Below, piece by piece: positions 34,953 to 44,402 of a stretch of DNA of 64,000 nt; position 1 is the first letter of the stretch, and each line of letters begins with the position of its first letter. The notes beneath the pieces were generated by a model. It was not told the DNA's origin and ran no database searches. It saw nothing but the letters and a program-made list of their open reading frames with translations. Position numbers and translations under genes: made by a program. This DNA is from Porphyromonadaceae bacterium H1 (lineage in GTDB: Bacteria > Bacteroidota > Bacteroidia > Bacteroidales > Paludibacteraceae), in contig BDEJ01000016.1 of assembly GCA_001653155.1 (NCBI GenBank), positions 1 through 64,000 on the forward strand, written 5' to 3'.

Positions 34953-37900
34953 ATGGGAAGACACTCTTTTAAAAGGCATATCATAGTCCTTATCGGGGTT
35001 TCGATGCTATGCCACGGTCTGACATCAGCGCAGACGGTAAGCCTCTATTTCAAGCAAGCCAAGCTCAAGACGGTACTCGAAAGCATCTCGGAACAAACGG
35101 GTTATGCACTGGCCTACAGCAAAGAAGCTGTTAATTTGAACGACACGGTTAACGTCAACATCGACAACAAAGATGTTTCCTTGGTTTTAGAGCAACTTCT
35201 CGGCTCCCGGAATATGGCCTACGAAATCAAAGACCGGAAAATTTACCTCCTTCACAAAAGCCTTGAAAAACGGCAGGAATCCCAGGCTCCTTCATCTCCC
35301 AAATTGATACGGATCGAGGGGCGTGTAAACGATTCGGAAGGGAAAGCGATACCGGGGGTAAGCGTCGTGGTTCCGGGAAGCAGCATCGGTACCGCGACCG
35401 ATATAGACGGAAGATACAGCCTGAGCCTTCCCAAAGGCTCTAAACTGAGGTTTTCCTACATCGGTTTCAACTCCGAAGAATTCAGCATCAACGACCAAAG
35501 CAGGCTTGACGTGGTACTCGAAGAAAACTCCGAAATTCTCAACGAGGTAGTTGTAATCGGCTACGGAACGGCGAAAAGGAAAGACCTTACAACCGCCGTA
35601 TCGACAATATCGGCTCAAGACTTGGACGAGCGCCCTATCACATCGGCGGCACAGGCCATTCAGGGAAAAGCGGCCGGGGTACATGTGTATCAGCCGAATG
35701 GCGCTCCCGGGGCCGCTATGGTGGTGCGTGTGCGCGGAACCACCTCCTTCAACGGAAGCAACGAACCGCTTTATGTCGTGGATGGCGTTCCTGTCGATAA
35801 TATCGATTTTCTCGCGCCTAACGATATTGCCAACATGCAAATTCTGAAAGATGCCTCATCGGCAGCTATTTACGGATCACGAGCTGCCAATGGTGTTGTA
35901 TTGATTTCGACCAGACAAGCCGGTAAAGGCGCAAAAATTGCAGCCAACATGCAATTCGGGATCAATCGAGTATCCAACCGGATTCAATCGCTAAATGCAC
36001 GACAATACAAAGAGCTGATCGACGAACTTCGTCCGGGTGCGATTCCCGAAGGAACAAGCGACAAGACAGACTGGTTTAATGAAGTATACGGCGATGGACT
36101 CACTCAAAACTACCAGCTTCAGGTATCTGATGGCAACGATAAAACGCGCTATTTCATATCCGCAGGCTATCTGGATGAAAAAGGCGTGCTGAGTTCGGCG
36201 TTTTTCCGCAGATTTAACTTCCGCAGCAATATTGAAAGCCAGATAAGGAAATGGCTTCATGTGGGTCTAAACGTCTCGTATTCCGACAACACAAGCAATT
36301 CCGTTACCACGGGAATGGGCTCCAACCGCGGAGGGGTTGTTTTGGCGGTAGTCAACCTGCCCACAGCCGCAACAATCAAAGACGAAACTACCGGCTTGTA
36401 CAACAGGCTTTTCTTCGGACAAAACATAACGAATCCGATCGAACAGATTGAAAACGGAAAAAATAACCAGTCGAACGAAAACCGCTTAATCGCATCGGGA
36501 GCAGCCACCATCACATTTTTACCACAGTTAAATCTGAAATCCTCATACAGTTTGGATCGCCGCAACGGGAAGGTCACAGGCTTTACCCCACCCTCACACG
36601 GCCCCGACAGAAACGATTGGGGAAATGCCTGGGACAACCGGAGCGAGAATGTACTTATGGTTTTTGACAATGTATTGACCTACAAAGATACCTTCCGGAA
36701 TAAGCATAATGTTGAGGCCATGCTCGGTTCGTCGTGGACAGACTCGAAATGGTCCCGCAGCTACATCAATGCCTCCCACTTCAAGGACGCCAGCATTCAA
36801 ACACTGAATGCCGCTAACAAAATCGCTTGGGACAATACGGGCTCCAACGCTTCGGAATGGGCTATTTTATCAGCTTTCGGTCGGTTATCGTACAACTTCG
36901 ACAGCAAATACCTCTTTACCTTCAATGTCCGCAGAGACGGTTCATCCAAATTGCACCCCGATCACCGTTGGGGTACCTTCCCTTCCTTGTCGGGGGCATG
37001 GCGCATTTCGTCGGAGCCCTTTATGCAGCAATTCGATTGGCTGAACGACCTGAAACTGCGAGCCGGCTGGGGACAAACGGGTAACCAATCGGGTGTAGGA
37101 GATTATTCCTATCTGCAATACTACAACATCAAGCGGCAAGCATGGTTTGAGGCCAGCAAGACGGACGCCTTGCCGCTTATATCGCAAGCCAACTTGCGTA
37201 CGGCCGACCTCACATGGGAAACCACCACGCAAAGTAACATAGGAATAGACCTCACGATGCTGAACAGCCGATTGACACTTGCCATGGACTATTACTATAA
37301 GTACACTACGGACATGCTGATGTATGTATCTTTGCCGGAGGGAGCAGCTGCCGCAAACAGCATCGTGCGTAACGAAGGTGAAATGACGAACCGCGGATTT
37401 GAATTTTCAGCCCATTCCCGAAACCTTATCGGTGAATTTACCTGGAATACCGATTTCAATATCTCACTGAACAGAAACCGGTTGGAAAAGCTGGAATTGC
37501 AACAAATATACTACGATGCCGAAACGACGGATGCTTTCCATCAAACGCGCGTAGTACGCAACGAAGTAGGTCGTCCCTTAGGCGGATTCTACGGATACAT
37601 CAGCGATGGAGTGGATCCTGAAACGGGAGAGTTAATGTATCGCGATATGAATGAAGACAATCGAATCACATCCTCGGATAAAACTTATATCGGCGATCCC
37701 AATCCCTTGTTTACATACGGACTTACCAATACCTTCTCATACAAAGGCTTCAACCTGAATGTGTTTATACTCGGATCCGCCGGAAACGACATATTCAATG
37801 CCTCAAAAGGGGATACACAGGGAATGTACGACTTGAAAAACCAATCGACGGAAGTGTTGAGACGTTGGCGTACGCCCGGACAGATAAGCGATATACCTAA

Positions 37901-38189
37901 GGCGGGCTTCAATTTGCAGCCGTCCACCTACTTTATTGAAGACGGAAGCTATTTGCGTGTGAAAGACATTACGCTTTCCTACAATTTTACGGGCAGCGTG
38001 CTGAAAAGAGCCGGCATTTCGCGCCTACAACCTTACCTCACGGCTTCCAACCTGCTGACATTGACCAAATATAAAGGCATGGATCCGGAAGTCAATCAGT
38101 GGGGAAACAGCGGCGCCGTACAAGGCATCGACTGGGGAACTTATCCGCACAGCAAAACCTTTGTTTTTGGAGTGAATGTTGAATTTTAA
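34953..38189 (+). CDS. SusC/RagA-type TonB-dependent outer membrane transporter with STN domain
   Basis: 1078 residues. Signal peptide cut before Gln (GLTSA|QTVSLY). Residues about 27-95 form an STN signalling domain (LKTVLESISEQTGYALAYSK, DVSLVLEQLLGSRNMAYEIK), followed by a carboxypeptidase-D-like regulatory domain (IEGRVNDSEGKAIPGVSVVV, YIGFNSEEFSINDQSRLDVV), the TonB-box/plug start (NEVVVIGYGTAKRKDLTTAV, YVVDGVPVDNIDFLAPNDIA) and a beta-barrel ending in YPHSKTFVFGVNVEF. The STN domain is the extra part found only in transporters that signal to a FecR anti-sigma factor, matching the pair just upstream. It imports oligosaccharides captured by the SusD partner; its stop lies 13 nt before the susD-like ATG. 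Confidence 0.95.
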   Translation: MGRHSFKRHIIVLIGVSMLCHGLTSAQTVSLYFKQAKLKTVLESISEQTGYALAYSKEAVNLNDTVNVNIDNKDVSLVLEQLLGSRNMAYEIKDRKIYLLHKSLEKRQESQAPSSPKLIRIEGRVNDSEGKAIPGVSVVVPGSSIGTATDIDGRYSLSLPKGSKLRFSYIGFNSEEFSINDQSRLDVVLEENSEILNEVVVIGYGTAKRKDLTTAVSTISAQDLDERPITSAAQAIQGKAAGVHVYQPNGAPGAAMVVRVRGTTSFNGSNEPLYVVDGVPVDNIDFLAPNDIANMQILKDASSAAIYGSRAANGVVLISTRQAGKGAKIAANMQFGINRVSNRIQSLNARQYKELIDELRPGAIPEGTSDKTDWFNEVYGDGLTQNYQLQVSDGNDKTRYFISAGYLDEKGVLSSAFFRRFNFRSNIESQIRKWLHVGLNVSYSDNTSNSVTTGMGSNRGGVVLAVVNLPTAATIKDETTGLYNRLFFGQNITNPIEQIENGKNNQSNENRLIASGAATITFLPQLNLKSSYSLDRRNGKVTGFTPPSHGPDRNDWGNAWDNRSENVLMVFDNVLTYKDTFRNKHNVEAMLGSSWTDSKWSRSYINASHFKDASIQTLNAANKIAWDNTGSNASEWAILSAFGRLSYNFDSKYLFTFNVRRDGSSKLHPDHRWGTFPSLSGAWRISSEPFMQQFDWLNDLKLRAGWGQTGNQSGVGDYSYLQYYNIKRQAWFEASKTDALPLISQANLRTADLTWETTTQSNIGIDLTMLNSRLTLAMDYYYKYTTDMLMYVSLPEGAAAANSIVRNEGEMTNRGFEFSAHSRNLIGEFTWNTDFNISLNRNRLEKLELQQIYYDAETTDAFHQTRVVRNEVGRPLGGFYGYISDGVDPETGELMYRDMNEDNRITSSDKTYIGDPNPLFTYGLTNTFSYKGFNLNVFILGSAGNDIFNASKGDTQGMYDLKNQSTEVLRRWRTPGQISDIPKAGFNLQPSTYFIEDGSYLRVKDITLSYNFTGSVLKRAGISRLQPYLTASNLLTLTKYKGMDPEVNQWGNSGAVQGIDWGTYPHSKTFVFGVNVEF

Positions 38190-38202
38190 AAAAGAATTAG
38201 CA

Positions 38203-39741
38203 ATGAAGACAAGATATGCATTATTGATTATTTCCGTTTTTTTAGTATCCTGCTCGTTACACCGTGACCCGAAAGATGTTTATTCGGACGTAACGGAAGG
38301 GGTAAGCCAAACGGAAAAGAAAGTAGCTTTCAAAGATAAGGCGGCGGTACTATCTCACAGGCAATTGTTGCTCGATCTTTATAAAAACGATGGACAAGAA
38401 CATTGGTTCCTTGACATGCTCTTGCTTGCCGAGTCCCATTCGGACAATGCCTATGCCGGAGCACCGAATGCCGAAACCACACCCTTTGAGGTGAACTCCA
38501 TCGAAGGTTCCAACTCCAACCTAAAGCGCGATTGGAACGGATACATGAAGAGTGTAGCGCAAACCAACAAGATGATAAACAACATCAACGAGGTAAACGA
38601 TCAGACGCTGACCGAAGCGGAAAAACTTCAATTTACGGCCGAAGCCAAAATCCTCCGCGCAATGATTTATTTCGATATGGTAAGAATATGGGGTAATGTA
38701 CCACTGGTTCTAAAAGAAGCCGGTGACATTACATCCGAAACCATCAAGGATGTTTATCCCGCCTACTTTCCAGCCCAAACCGATGCGCTAAGCGTGTACA
38801 AGCAGATAGAGGAAGATCTGCTCGAAGGATTGAAAGATGCTCCGGACAACAACGATGCGAACAAAACCCAAATATCAAAATCGGTAGCCCGCGCCATGTT
38901 GGCAAAAGTTTATGCCGAAAAGCCGTTACGCGACTACGACAAAGTAATCAAGTATGCAGATGAAGTGAAAAGCGATGGCTTTGAGTTGATAGAGAATTTC
39001 GGAGATCTGTTTGAAGTGAAACTTGCCAACCCGAATTTACCTCCTTCGGCGGATAACAAAGCCACCGATGCCAAACTTCGCAACAGCAAAGAGACGATTT
39101 ACGAAGCTCAGTTTTTCCCCGGAAATGCGAGCTGGGTAAGTTGGATGTTCGGACGTCCTTTGGACGAGTGGAATTTTTATTTCACCTGGGTCAAATGGAT
39201 TACTCCCTCGCGCGACCTTCTCCGAGCCTTTCAAAGTGAACCCGGTGACAAACGGTTGGAACAGACGGTAGTTTATTATCAATGCGCATGGAATGTGTAC
39301 TATCCGGCAACTAATTATCCTTTCATGTACAAATGCCGAAGCCGTTACAACAGTATTATAAAGCTACGCTATGCCGACATACTCCTGCTGAAAGCGGAGG
39401 CGTTAATCCACAAAGGCAACTTTAGTGAAGCCGCTGAAATTATCAATCAAACGCGCCGGCGCGCCGGATTGAACAACTTGCCCGCATCGGCTGCTGCAAG
39501 CAAAGAAAGCATACTGGAAGCCTATATGAAAGAGCGCCGTCTCGAATTTGCTTTGGAAGGACAACGCTGGTTCGACTTGGTACGTTTGGATAAGGTGGAA
39601 GAAGTGATGAATGCTGTATTTGCCAAAGACGAAGGTCGTCCCGCACAGGCTTATCCGTTTACAAAATTATCGTACGTTCTGCCCATCCCACAAGATGTTA
39701 TCGACCAAAATCCTAATTTGGTTCAAAATCCGGGGTACTAA
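38203..39741 (+). CDS. SusD/RagB-type glycan-binding lipoprotein
   Basis: 512 residues from ATG at 38203, which gives a proper lipoprotein signal (ALLIISVFLVSCSLHRDPKD); the frame is open a few codons upstream into the SusC end. SusD features: helical TPR-like core with QTNKMINNINEVNDQTLTEA, EAKILRAMIYFDMVRIWGNV, KSVARAMLAKVYAEKPLRDY, and the C-terminal block LRYADILLLKAEALIHKGNF with EYMKERRLEFALEGQRWFDL, ending LPIPQDVIDQNPNLVQNPGY. It sits as a lid on the SusC barrel at the cell surface and helps take up the oligosaccharide. Partner of the preceding SusC. Confidence 0.95.
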   Translation: MKTRYALLIISVFLVSCSLHRDPKDVYSDVTEGVSQTEKKVAFKDKAAVLSHRQLLLDLYKNDGQEHWFLDMLLLAESHSDNAYAGAPNAETTPFEVNSIEGSNSNLKRDWNGYMKSVAQTNKMINNINEVNDQTLTEAEKLQFTAEAKILRAMIYFDMVRIWGNVPLVLKEAGDITSETIKDVYPAYFPAQTDALSVYKQIEEDLLEGLKDAPDNNDANKTQISKSVARAMLAKVYAEKPLRDYDKVIKYADEVKSDGFELIENFGDLFEVKLANPNLPPSADNKATDAKLRNSKETIYEAQFFPGNASWVSWMFGRPLDEWNFYFTWVKWITPSRDLLRAFQSEPGDKRLEQTVVYYQCAWNVYYPATNYPFMYKCRSRYNSIIKLRYADILLLKAEALIHKGNFSEAAEIINQTRRRAGLNNLPASAAASKESILEAYMKERRLEFALEGQRWFDLVRLDKVEEVMNAVFAKDEGRPAQAYPFTKLSYVLPIPQDVIDQNPNLVQNPGY

Positions 39742-39849
39742 AACAAGGCGATCCCGGTTTTCAATCACACAGTGAAGCGCGAGTGGCACATCGGCTCAAG
39801 CAAGCTGCTTTGGAAACCGGATAAAACTAGAATTAAAAAAAGACAAGTT

Positions 39850-41235
39850 ATGAAACGAACATATAAATTAATTGCATTTATCGGCATGCTGACCCTCCTC
39901 CTTACTTCATGTCAACAAGACGAGTACGGGCCACGCAAGGAATCCATGCCTGTTTTTGAAGGGGTTGCGCTTAACCCGACAACTCTTACCTTCGGTGACT
40001 CGGTAATGCTCACCGCTACCATCAAAGACCCGAAAGTGAATCTGGCTTCGCTGGCTTACGAAATTACATCGGAGGGCAAAACGCTTGCCACAGGGACCGT
40101 TCCCCTCACCGGCAACGAGCAAAGCGTAAATCATCCGATATACATAGCTTTAATCAGCGGACAGAGCGACAATGCAGCCGTTCAGGTAAAGCTCACAGCC
40201 TTCAACATGCTGAAGAACCTCGCCAAGCATGAGATTAGCGGAATCAGTGGGAAGCGTCCGGTTTATCAACAGCTCTATCTGGTAACGAACAACGGCGCTG
40301 TTGAGACCTTGCAAGCCAAAAGCGACGGAAAATTCGAAAACGATAATCTGAACCTGCCACCTTCTTTCCGCTTCAAAATAGCCGAAAAACTTCATGCGGA
40401 CAAAAGCATCGACTTCTCGGGCGATGTTTACGGAAACGTGAACGGGAAGCTGGCACCGATTGATGCATCCGGCGAGTCGGCATTCATGCAGCTCACCAAT
40501 GGAGACTACGTGAAGACATTCTCCTTCGACAGTAAGTCCTTCCAAGCCTCGATGACAGGAAGCGGCGGAGACAGCGAAGGATTTGTATTGAGCGCTTTCG
40601 AGTATGTGGATGTTTCGGGTGAAGTCTGCTATACGCATAAGCGGAATCTCGAGAAAGGAAAGACTTATGCAACATTCGGAAAGCTGGCCGATGTACAAGC
40701 CGTTTACAATCTCGACTTTTTCGAACGCGTATCGGCCGGTAAGGTTAAATTCTTAGGCGAAACGGGCGAATATACCCTCTATTTCAATCCGGTACGAAAA
40801 GTCATGATTGTCGGAGTGGAAAAACCTTCCTATCCGAACTATCTGGTGGTTTGCGGGACGGGATTGGGTTATCCCACCCGCATCAGCTCCGAGGCCATAG
40901 CTGCCGTATATCCCGGCAGACAACGCACCCATACGAGCTGGGGATTCGGTCATGTGCTGCAATACATGCTGATGCGCCGTTTGAGCGAAAATGTGTATCA
41001 AGGAACTTTCTACACACCGGCTGACAGCGATCGGAACGCAGGTTTCAAACCATTCGAGAATACCGCTTGGAGCAAGGAAAAGAAAGCCAATATGTTCACA
41101 TTTACGGGAGAGAAAATCATATCGGGCGACAACAACTGGAACATCAAACCCGAAGCTGTTTCCGAACCGGGCGTTTACCGTTTTACAGTCGATTTGAATA
41201 CCAATACGGTTCACGTCGAAAAAGTAACACTATGA
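39850..41235 (+). CDS. SusE/SusF-like surface glycan-binding lipoprotein
   Basis: 461 residues from the ATG at 39850; the longer frame (GTG at 39772) adds a sequence that is not signal-like. Lipobox in IGMLTLLLTSCQQDEYGPRK, with acidic residues after Cys as in surface-exported Bacteroidetes lipoproteins. The N-terminal part is Ig-like (FEGVALNPTTLTFGDSVMLT, SLAYEITSEGKTLATGTVPL), followed by two or more beta-rich domains of the SusE/SusF type (LYLVTNNGAVETLQAKSDGK, LVVCGTGLGYPTRISSEAIA, YRFTVDLNTNTVHVEKVTL). It presumably binds the target glycan at the cell surface. Third gene after SusC-SusD in the PUL. Confidence 0.8.
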   Translation: MKRTYKLIAFIGMLTLLLTSCQQDEYGPRKESMPVFEGVALNPTTLTFGDSVMLTATIKDPKVNLASLAYEITSEGKTLATGTVPLTGNEQSVNHPIYIALISGQSDNAAVQVKLTAFNMLKNLAKHEISGISGKRPVYQQLYLVTNNGAVETLQAKSDGKFENDNLNLPPSFRFKIAEKLHADKSIDFSGDVYGNVNGKLAPIDASGESAFMQLTNGDYVKTFSFDSKSFQASMTGSGGDSEGFVLSAFEYVDVSGEVCYTHKRNLEKGKTYATFGKLADVQAVYNLDFFERVSAGKVKFLGETGEYTLYFNPVRKVMIVGVEKPSYPNYLVVCGTGLGYPTRISSEAIAAVYPGRQRTHTSWGFGHVLQYMLMRRLSENVYQGTFYTPADSDRNAGFKPFENTAWSKEKKANMFTFTGEKIISGDNNWNIKPEAVSEPGVYRFTVDLNTNTVHVEKVTL

Positions 41236-41382
41236 AAACAACGGGCAACAGATGCGAACCTCCATACAAATCACTAAAATATCGTAGGAAACAGCCATAC
41301 CGCGAGGTGTTTTGGCACACAACGATATAACTATATGGCACCTTCCATCTGCCCTCAGTGTAAAAAACAAAAAAATAACCAG
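41236..41382 (+). other. PUL intergenic gap before the GH30 gene
   Basis: 147 bp. A short in-frame extension of the GH30 frame from 41335 is not signal-like and is not accepted. No promoter, hairpin or small gene is evident, so the GH30 gene is probably read with the preceding genes. Confidence 0.4.
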
Positions 41383-42885
41383 ATGAAAACAATCTCGAAG
41401 TTAAACGTTGCAATACTCCTCCTGCTGTGTTGCTCTTTTACGGCCTGCGGAAACAGACATAAGGAAAAAATCGTTCCGGATGTGCCGGATATCCCGACGG
41501 CTTCGGACGTTAGCGTTTTCGTTACCACGGCCAGCCGCTCGCAAGATTTTAAAAAGCAATCGGCTACTTTCAGCAAAAAGAGCAACATGTCGCCCTCAAC
41601 CATCAAGCTGGATCCGGCTACCCGCTACCAGAGCATCGATGGTTTCGGATCGGCCATTACCGGTTCTACTTGTTACAACCTCTTGAAGATGAAAGCCGAA
41701 GAGCGGAGTAAATTTCTGAAAGAGACCTTCTCTACGACCGAAGGCATGGGGCAAAGCTACGTAAGAATATCCATCGGTTGTTCCGACTTTTCGTTAAGCG
41801 AATACACCTGCTGCGATAAACCGGGACTGGAAAACTTCGGCCTCACTTCGGAGGAAACGGAGTACGTCATTCCCATTCTGAAAGAGATACTGGCCATCAA
41901 TCCCGATTTGAAAATCATGGGCTCCCCCTGGACCTGTCCGCGCTGGATGAAGGTCAACAACCTGACGGAACGCAAGGCTTTCAACTCCTGGACCAGCGGG
42001 CAGTTAAATCCGGCTCATTACGCGGATTATGCCGACTATTTCGTGAAATGGATTCAGGCTTTCGGGCAACAGGGTATCAAGATTTTTTCGGTAACGCCTC
42101 AAAACGAACCCTTGAACCGAAGAAATTCTGCATCCCTTTTCATGGGTTGGGAAGAACAGCTCAATTTCGTGAAAAATCACCTTTCGCCTAAGTTCAAAGC
42201 CGCTTCGCTGACGACCAAAGTCTATCTCTTCGACCATAATTTCAATTACGACAATATGCCCGAACAGAACGACTATCCTGCAAAAATTTACGACGCAGGC
42301 ATCGACAACGAGGTTGTGGCCGGAGCCGCTTACCACAACTACGGAGGAAGCAAATCCGAACTGCTTGACATTCAAGCACGATATCCTCAGAAAGAGCTCA
42401 TCTTCACGGAGACATCCATCGGTACATGGAACGACGGTCGTAACCTGTCCGTCCGTCTGATAGACGACATGCGGGAAGTGGCTTTAGGTAGTGTAAACAA
42501 CTGGTGCAAAGGCGTCATTGTATGGAACCTGATGCTCGACAGCGAACGGGGCCCCAATCGCAAAGGCGGTTGTCAAACCTGCTACGGAGCAGTGGACATC
42601 GACCGTTCGAACTACTCGACCATTACACGAAACTCGCATTATTACATCATCGGACACCTCTCGGCGGTTGTAAAACCGGGAGCCGTGCGCATCGGGACAT
42701 CCGGTTTCTCCCAAGCGGGTTTCGAATGGGCGGCCTTTGAAAACAGCGACGGCAGCTACGCCGTGGTGCTACTCAACAGCAGCACTGCCGCTAAAACTCT
42801 GACCTTCGACGACGGCAAACGTCATTTCAGTTTTGACGTGCCCGCAACGTCAGTTGCATCCTTTCGCTGGAAAAAACAACTCTGA
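41383..42885 (+). CDS. GH30 family glycoside hydrolase (glucosylceramidase/endo-beta-1,6-glucanase-like)
   Basis: 500 residues from ATG at 41383, giving a lipoprotein signal (VAILLLLCCSFTACGNRHKE). GH30 marks: YQSIDGFGSAITGSTCYNLL, YVRISIGCSDFSLSEYTCCD, LKIMGSPWTCPRWMKVNNLT, acid/base Glu in FSVTPQNEPLNRRNS, nucleophile Glu in ELIFTETSIGTWNDGRN, and the C-terminal beta sandwich from the HYYIIGHLSAVVKPGAVRIG segment onward. Together with SusC/D, two binding lipoproteins and a GH3 this matches the layout of the B. thetaiotaomicron locus for fungal beta-1,6-glucan, where a GH30 enzyme cuts the backbone. Other GH30 activities (beta-glucosylceramide, beta-xylan) cannot be excluded from sequence alone. 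Confidence 0.9.
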   Translation: MKTISKLNVAILLLLCCSFTACGNRHKEKIVPDVPDIPTASDVSVFVTTASRSQDFKKQSATFSKKSNMSPSTIKLDPATRYQSIDGFGSAITGSTCYNLLKMKAEERSKFLKETFSTTEGMGQSYVRISIGCSDFSLSEYTCCDKPGLENFGLTSEETEYVIPILKEILAINPDLKIMGSPWTCPRWMKVNNLTERKAFNSWTSGQLNPAHYADYADYFVKWIQAFGQQGIKIFSVTPQNEPLNRRNSASLFMGWEEQLNFVKNHLSPKFKAASLTTKVYLFDHNFNYDNMPEQNDYPAKIYDAGIDNEVVAGAAYHNYGGSKSELLDIQARYPQKELIFTETSIGTWNDGRNLSVRLIDDMREVALGSVNNWCKGVIVWNLMLDSERGPNRKGGCQTCYGAVDIDRSNYSTITRNSHYYIIGHLSAVVKPGAVRIGTSGFSQAGFEWAAFENSDGSYAVVLLNSSTAAKTLTFDDGKRHFSFDVPATSVASFRWKKQL

Positions 42886-42959
42886 GCATCAATACTATAA
42901 AACACAGCCAAACAATAGCTGAAACCTGATTTACCATTTAAAATAAAAAAAACAGAACA

Positions 42960-44303
42960 ATGAGAAATGTAATATACCGGCTTTTTAGCCTGATTGTTAT
43001 TGCCGGATTCGTATCCTGCGTGAACGAAGTCAAAGAAATTCCGCAAGCCGGCAATCCCGTTTTGGAGGTAGAAAACACGTTTACCAACGTCCATTTCGGC
43101 GACTTACTACCCTTCAATGTCAGTGTAAGCGACGATGTGTCGTTATCGACTCTTACGGCCAAACTCTATTTTGGAGAAGAAAAAGTATCCCAAACCCTCA
43201 TCCGAACCCCAAACAACGGGAAATACTCGGGGCATATCAAGGTGCCTTTCCTCAAAGACATCCCCGACGGAACGGCTACGCTCGAATTTGTGCTGCTCAA
43301 CACCACAATGAAGAACGTTGTTAAGACATTCGAAGTACCTGTTTCGCGTGCAAAGTATCCTTATCTGATGCTGGTTACCGCCAACAGCACTTATTCGATG
43401 CTTCCTACCGGAAAAGCGAATGAATACGCCGTTAGCGAGCCCTTCCCTTCGACCGACTTGCCCGCCTACATCAAGACTCCGACGCTGGACGATAAAGGCG
43501 TCGAAATCAGCTTCGGCTGGGAGTCCGGCGCCATTACACAGGGAAGCAAGAAGGCCATCCCCTTCGTGAGCAAAACAGGAGGCATTTATACGGTTAGTTT
43601 TAACACAAAAACCTACGAAGCCGGCCCCTTCTTCGAGATATTGCTCAACGGCCAAAAAATGAACATGCTCGATAAGGAAAACTTCAGCATCGATGTTGAC
43701 CTGAAGCAAAAGCAAGAAGTTAAAATCGAAGGTTTGGACGACCTTGCCGAGTGGTGGATCGACGTTGATTACTTCCATACGAAATCCGCGGGAGTTTACG
43801 AATTTGTCCCCATTGACGGCAAATACCGCATCACGGCCAACCTGAAACTGAAGTATTTCAAAATAGAAGTGCTTGACGGCAATAATCCGGCGAAACTGAA
43901 AGCCGACGGAACGGGCGCCGTATGGATTATCGGCCAAAAGATCGGCAAACCTTCCGTAGCTGCACTCGAAGTGGGTTGGGATACCTCCAAGCCGCTCTGT
44001 ATGGCTCCAATGGGAGAAAAGAAATTCCAAATTACGCTTGTTGCCGGAAAAACCGTCAACGCCGATGAAATCAACTTCAAATTCTTCCACCAAAAAGGCT
44101 GGGGCGGTGAATTCAAATCCGAAACCCTGACCACCGAAAGCGATATTATTTTCATAGGCAAAGGAAGCGCCATCAATGGTCGCGACAACGGTAACCTCGG
44201 AATCGTGAGCGGCAAGCAGCTGGAAGCGAACGCTACTTACGTATTCACCATCGATGTTTCGGCCGGTATCGACAAAGCCGTGCTGAAAGTGGAAAAGAAA
44301 TAA
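42960..44303 (+). CDS. Second surface glycan-binding lipoprotein of the PUL (DUF5125-like)
   Basis: 447 residues with a lipoprotein signal (LFSLIVIAGFVSCVNEVKEI) and an acidic stretch soon after Cys. Beta-rich throughout: an N-terminal Ig-like domain (VHFGDLLPFNVSVSDDVSLS, DGTATLEFVLLNTTMKNVVK), a middle domain (YPYLMLVTANSTYSMLPTGK, AITQGSKKAIPFVSKTGGIY) and a C-terminal domain (AVWIIGQKIGKPSVAALEVG, NFKFFHQKGWGGEFKSETLT). It resembles the non-SusE binding proteins of GH30-containing beta-glucan PULs. No catalytic motif. Trp/Tyr-rich surfaces such as AEWWIDVDYFH may bind sugar. A hairpin follows before the GH3 gene. Confidence 0.75.
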   Translation: MRNVIYRLFSLIVIAGFVSCVNEVKEIPQAGNPVLEVENTFTNVHFGDLLPFNVSVSDDVSLSTLTAKLYFGEEKVSQTLIRTPNNGKYSGHIKVPFLKDIPDGTATLEFVLLNTTMKNVVKTFEVPVSRAKYPYLMLVTANSTYSMLPTGKANEYAVSEPFPSTDLPAYIKTPTLDDKGVEISFGWESGAITQGSKKAIPFVSKTGGIYTVSFNTKTYEAGPFFEILLNGQKMNMLDKENFSIDVDLKQKQEVKIEGLDDLAEWWIDVDYFHTKSAGVYEFVPIDGKYRITANLKLKYFKIEVLDGNNPAKLKADGTGAVWIIGQKIGKPSVAALEVGWDTSKPLCMAPMGEKKFQITLVAGKTVNADEINFKFFHQKGWGGEFKSETLTTESDIIFIGKGSAINGRDNGNLGIVSGKQLEANATYVFTIDVSAGIDKAVLKVEKK

Positions 44304-44317
44304 CAGGCTGCTGCAGG

Positions 44318-44349
44318 GTCCTCAAAAAGTTTGTTGATTTTTTGAGGAC
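44318..44349 (+). terminator. Hairpin between the binding protein and GH3 genes
   Basis: 11-bp stem GTCCTCAAAAA / TTTTTGAGGAC with a 10-nt loop that includes T residues. It could be a partial terminator lowering expression of the last PUL gene. Confidence 0.55.
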
Positions 44350-44402
44350 GCTGTTTGCCTTTCTTGTGGCAAAATAATGTTCATAGAAAAAATCCTAAGA
44401 AA

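Noticed and set aside
39772-39849. N-terminal extension of the SusE/F-like protein from a GTG
   Set aside because: It would bury a good lipoprotein signal peptide that begins at 39850.
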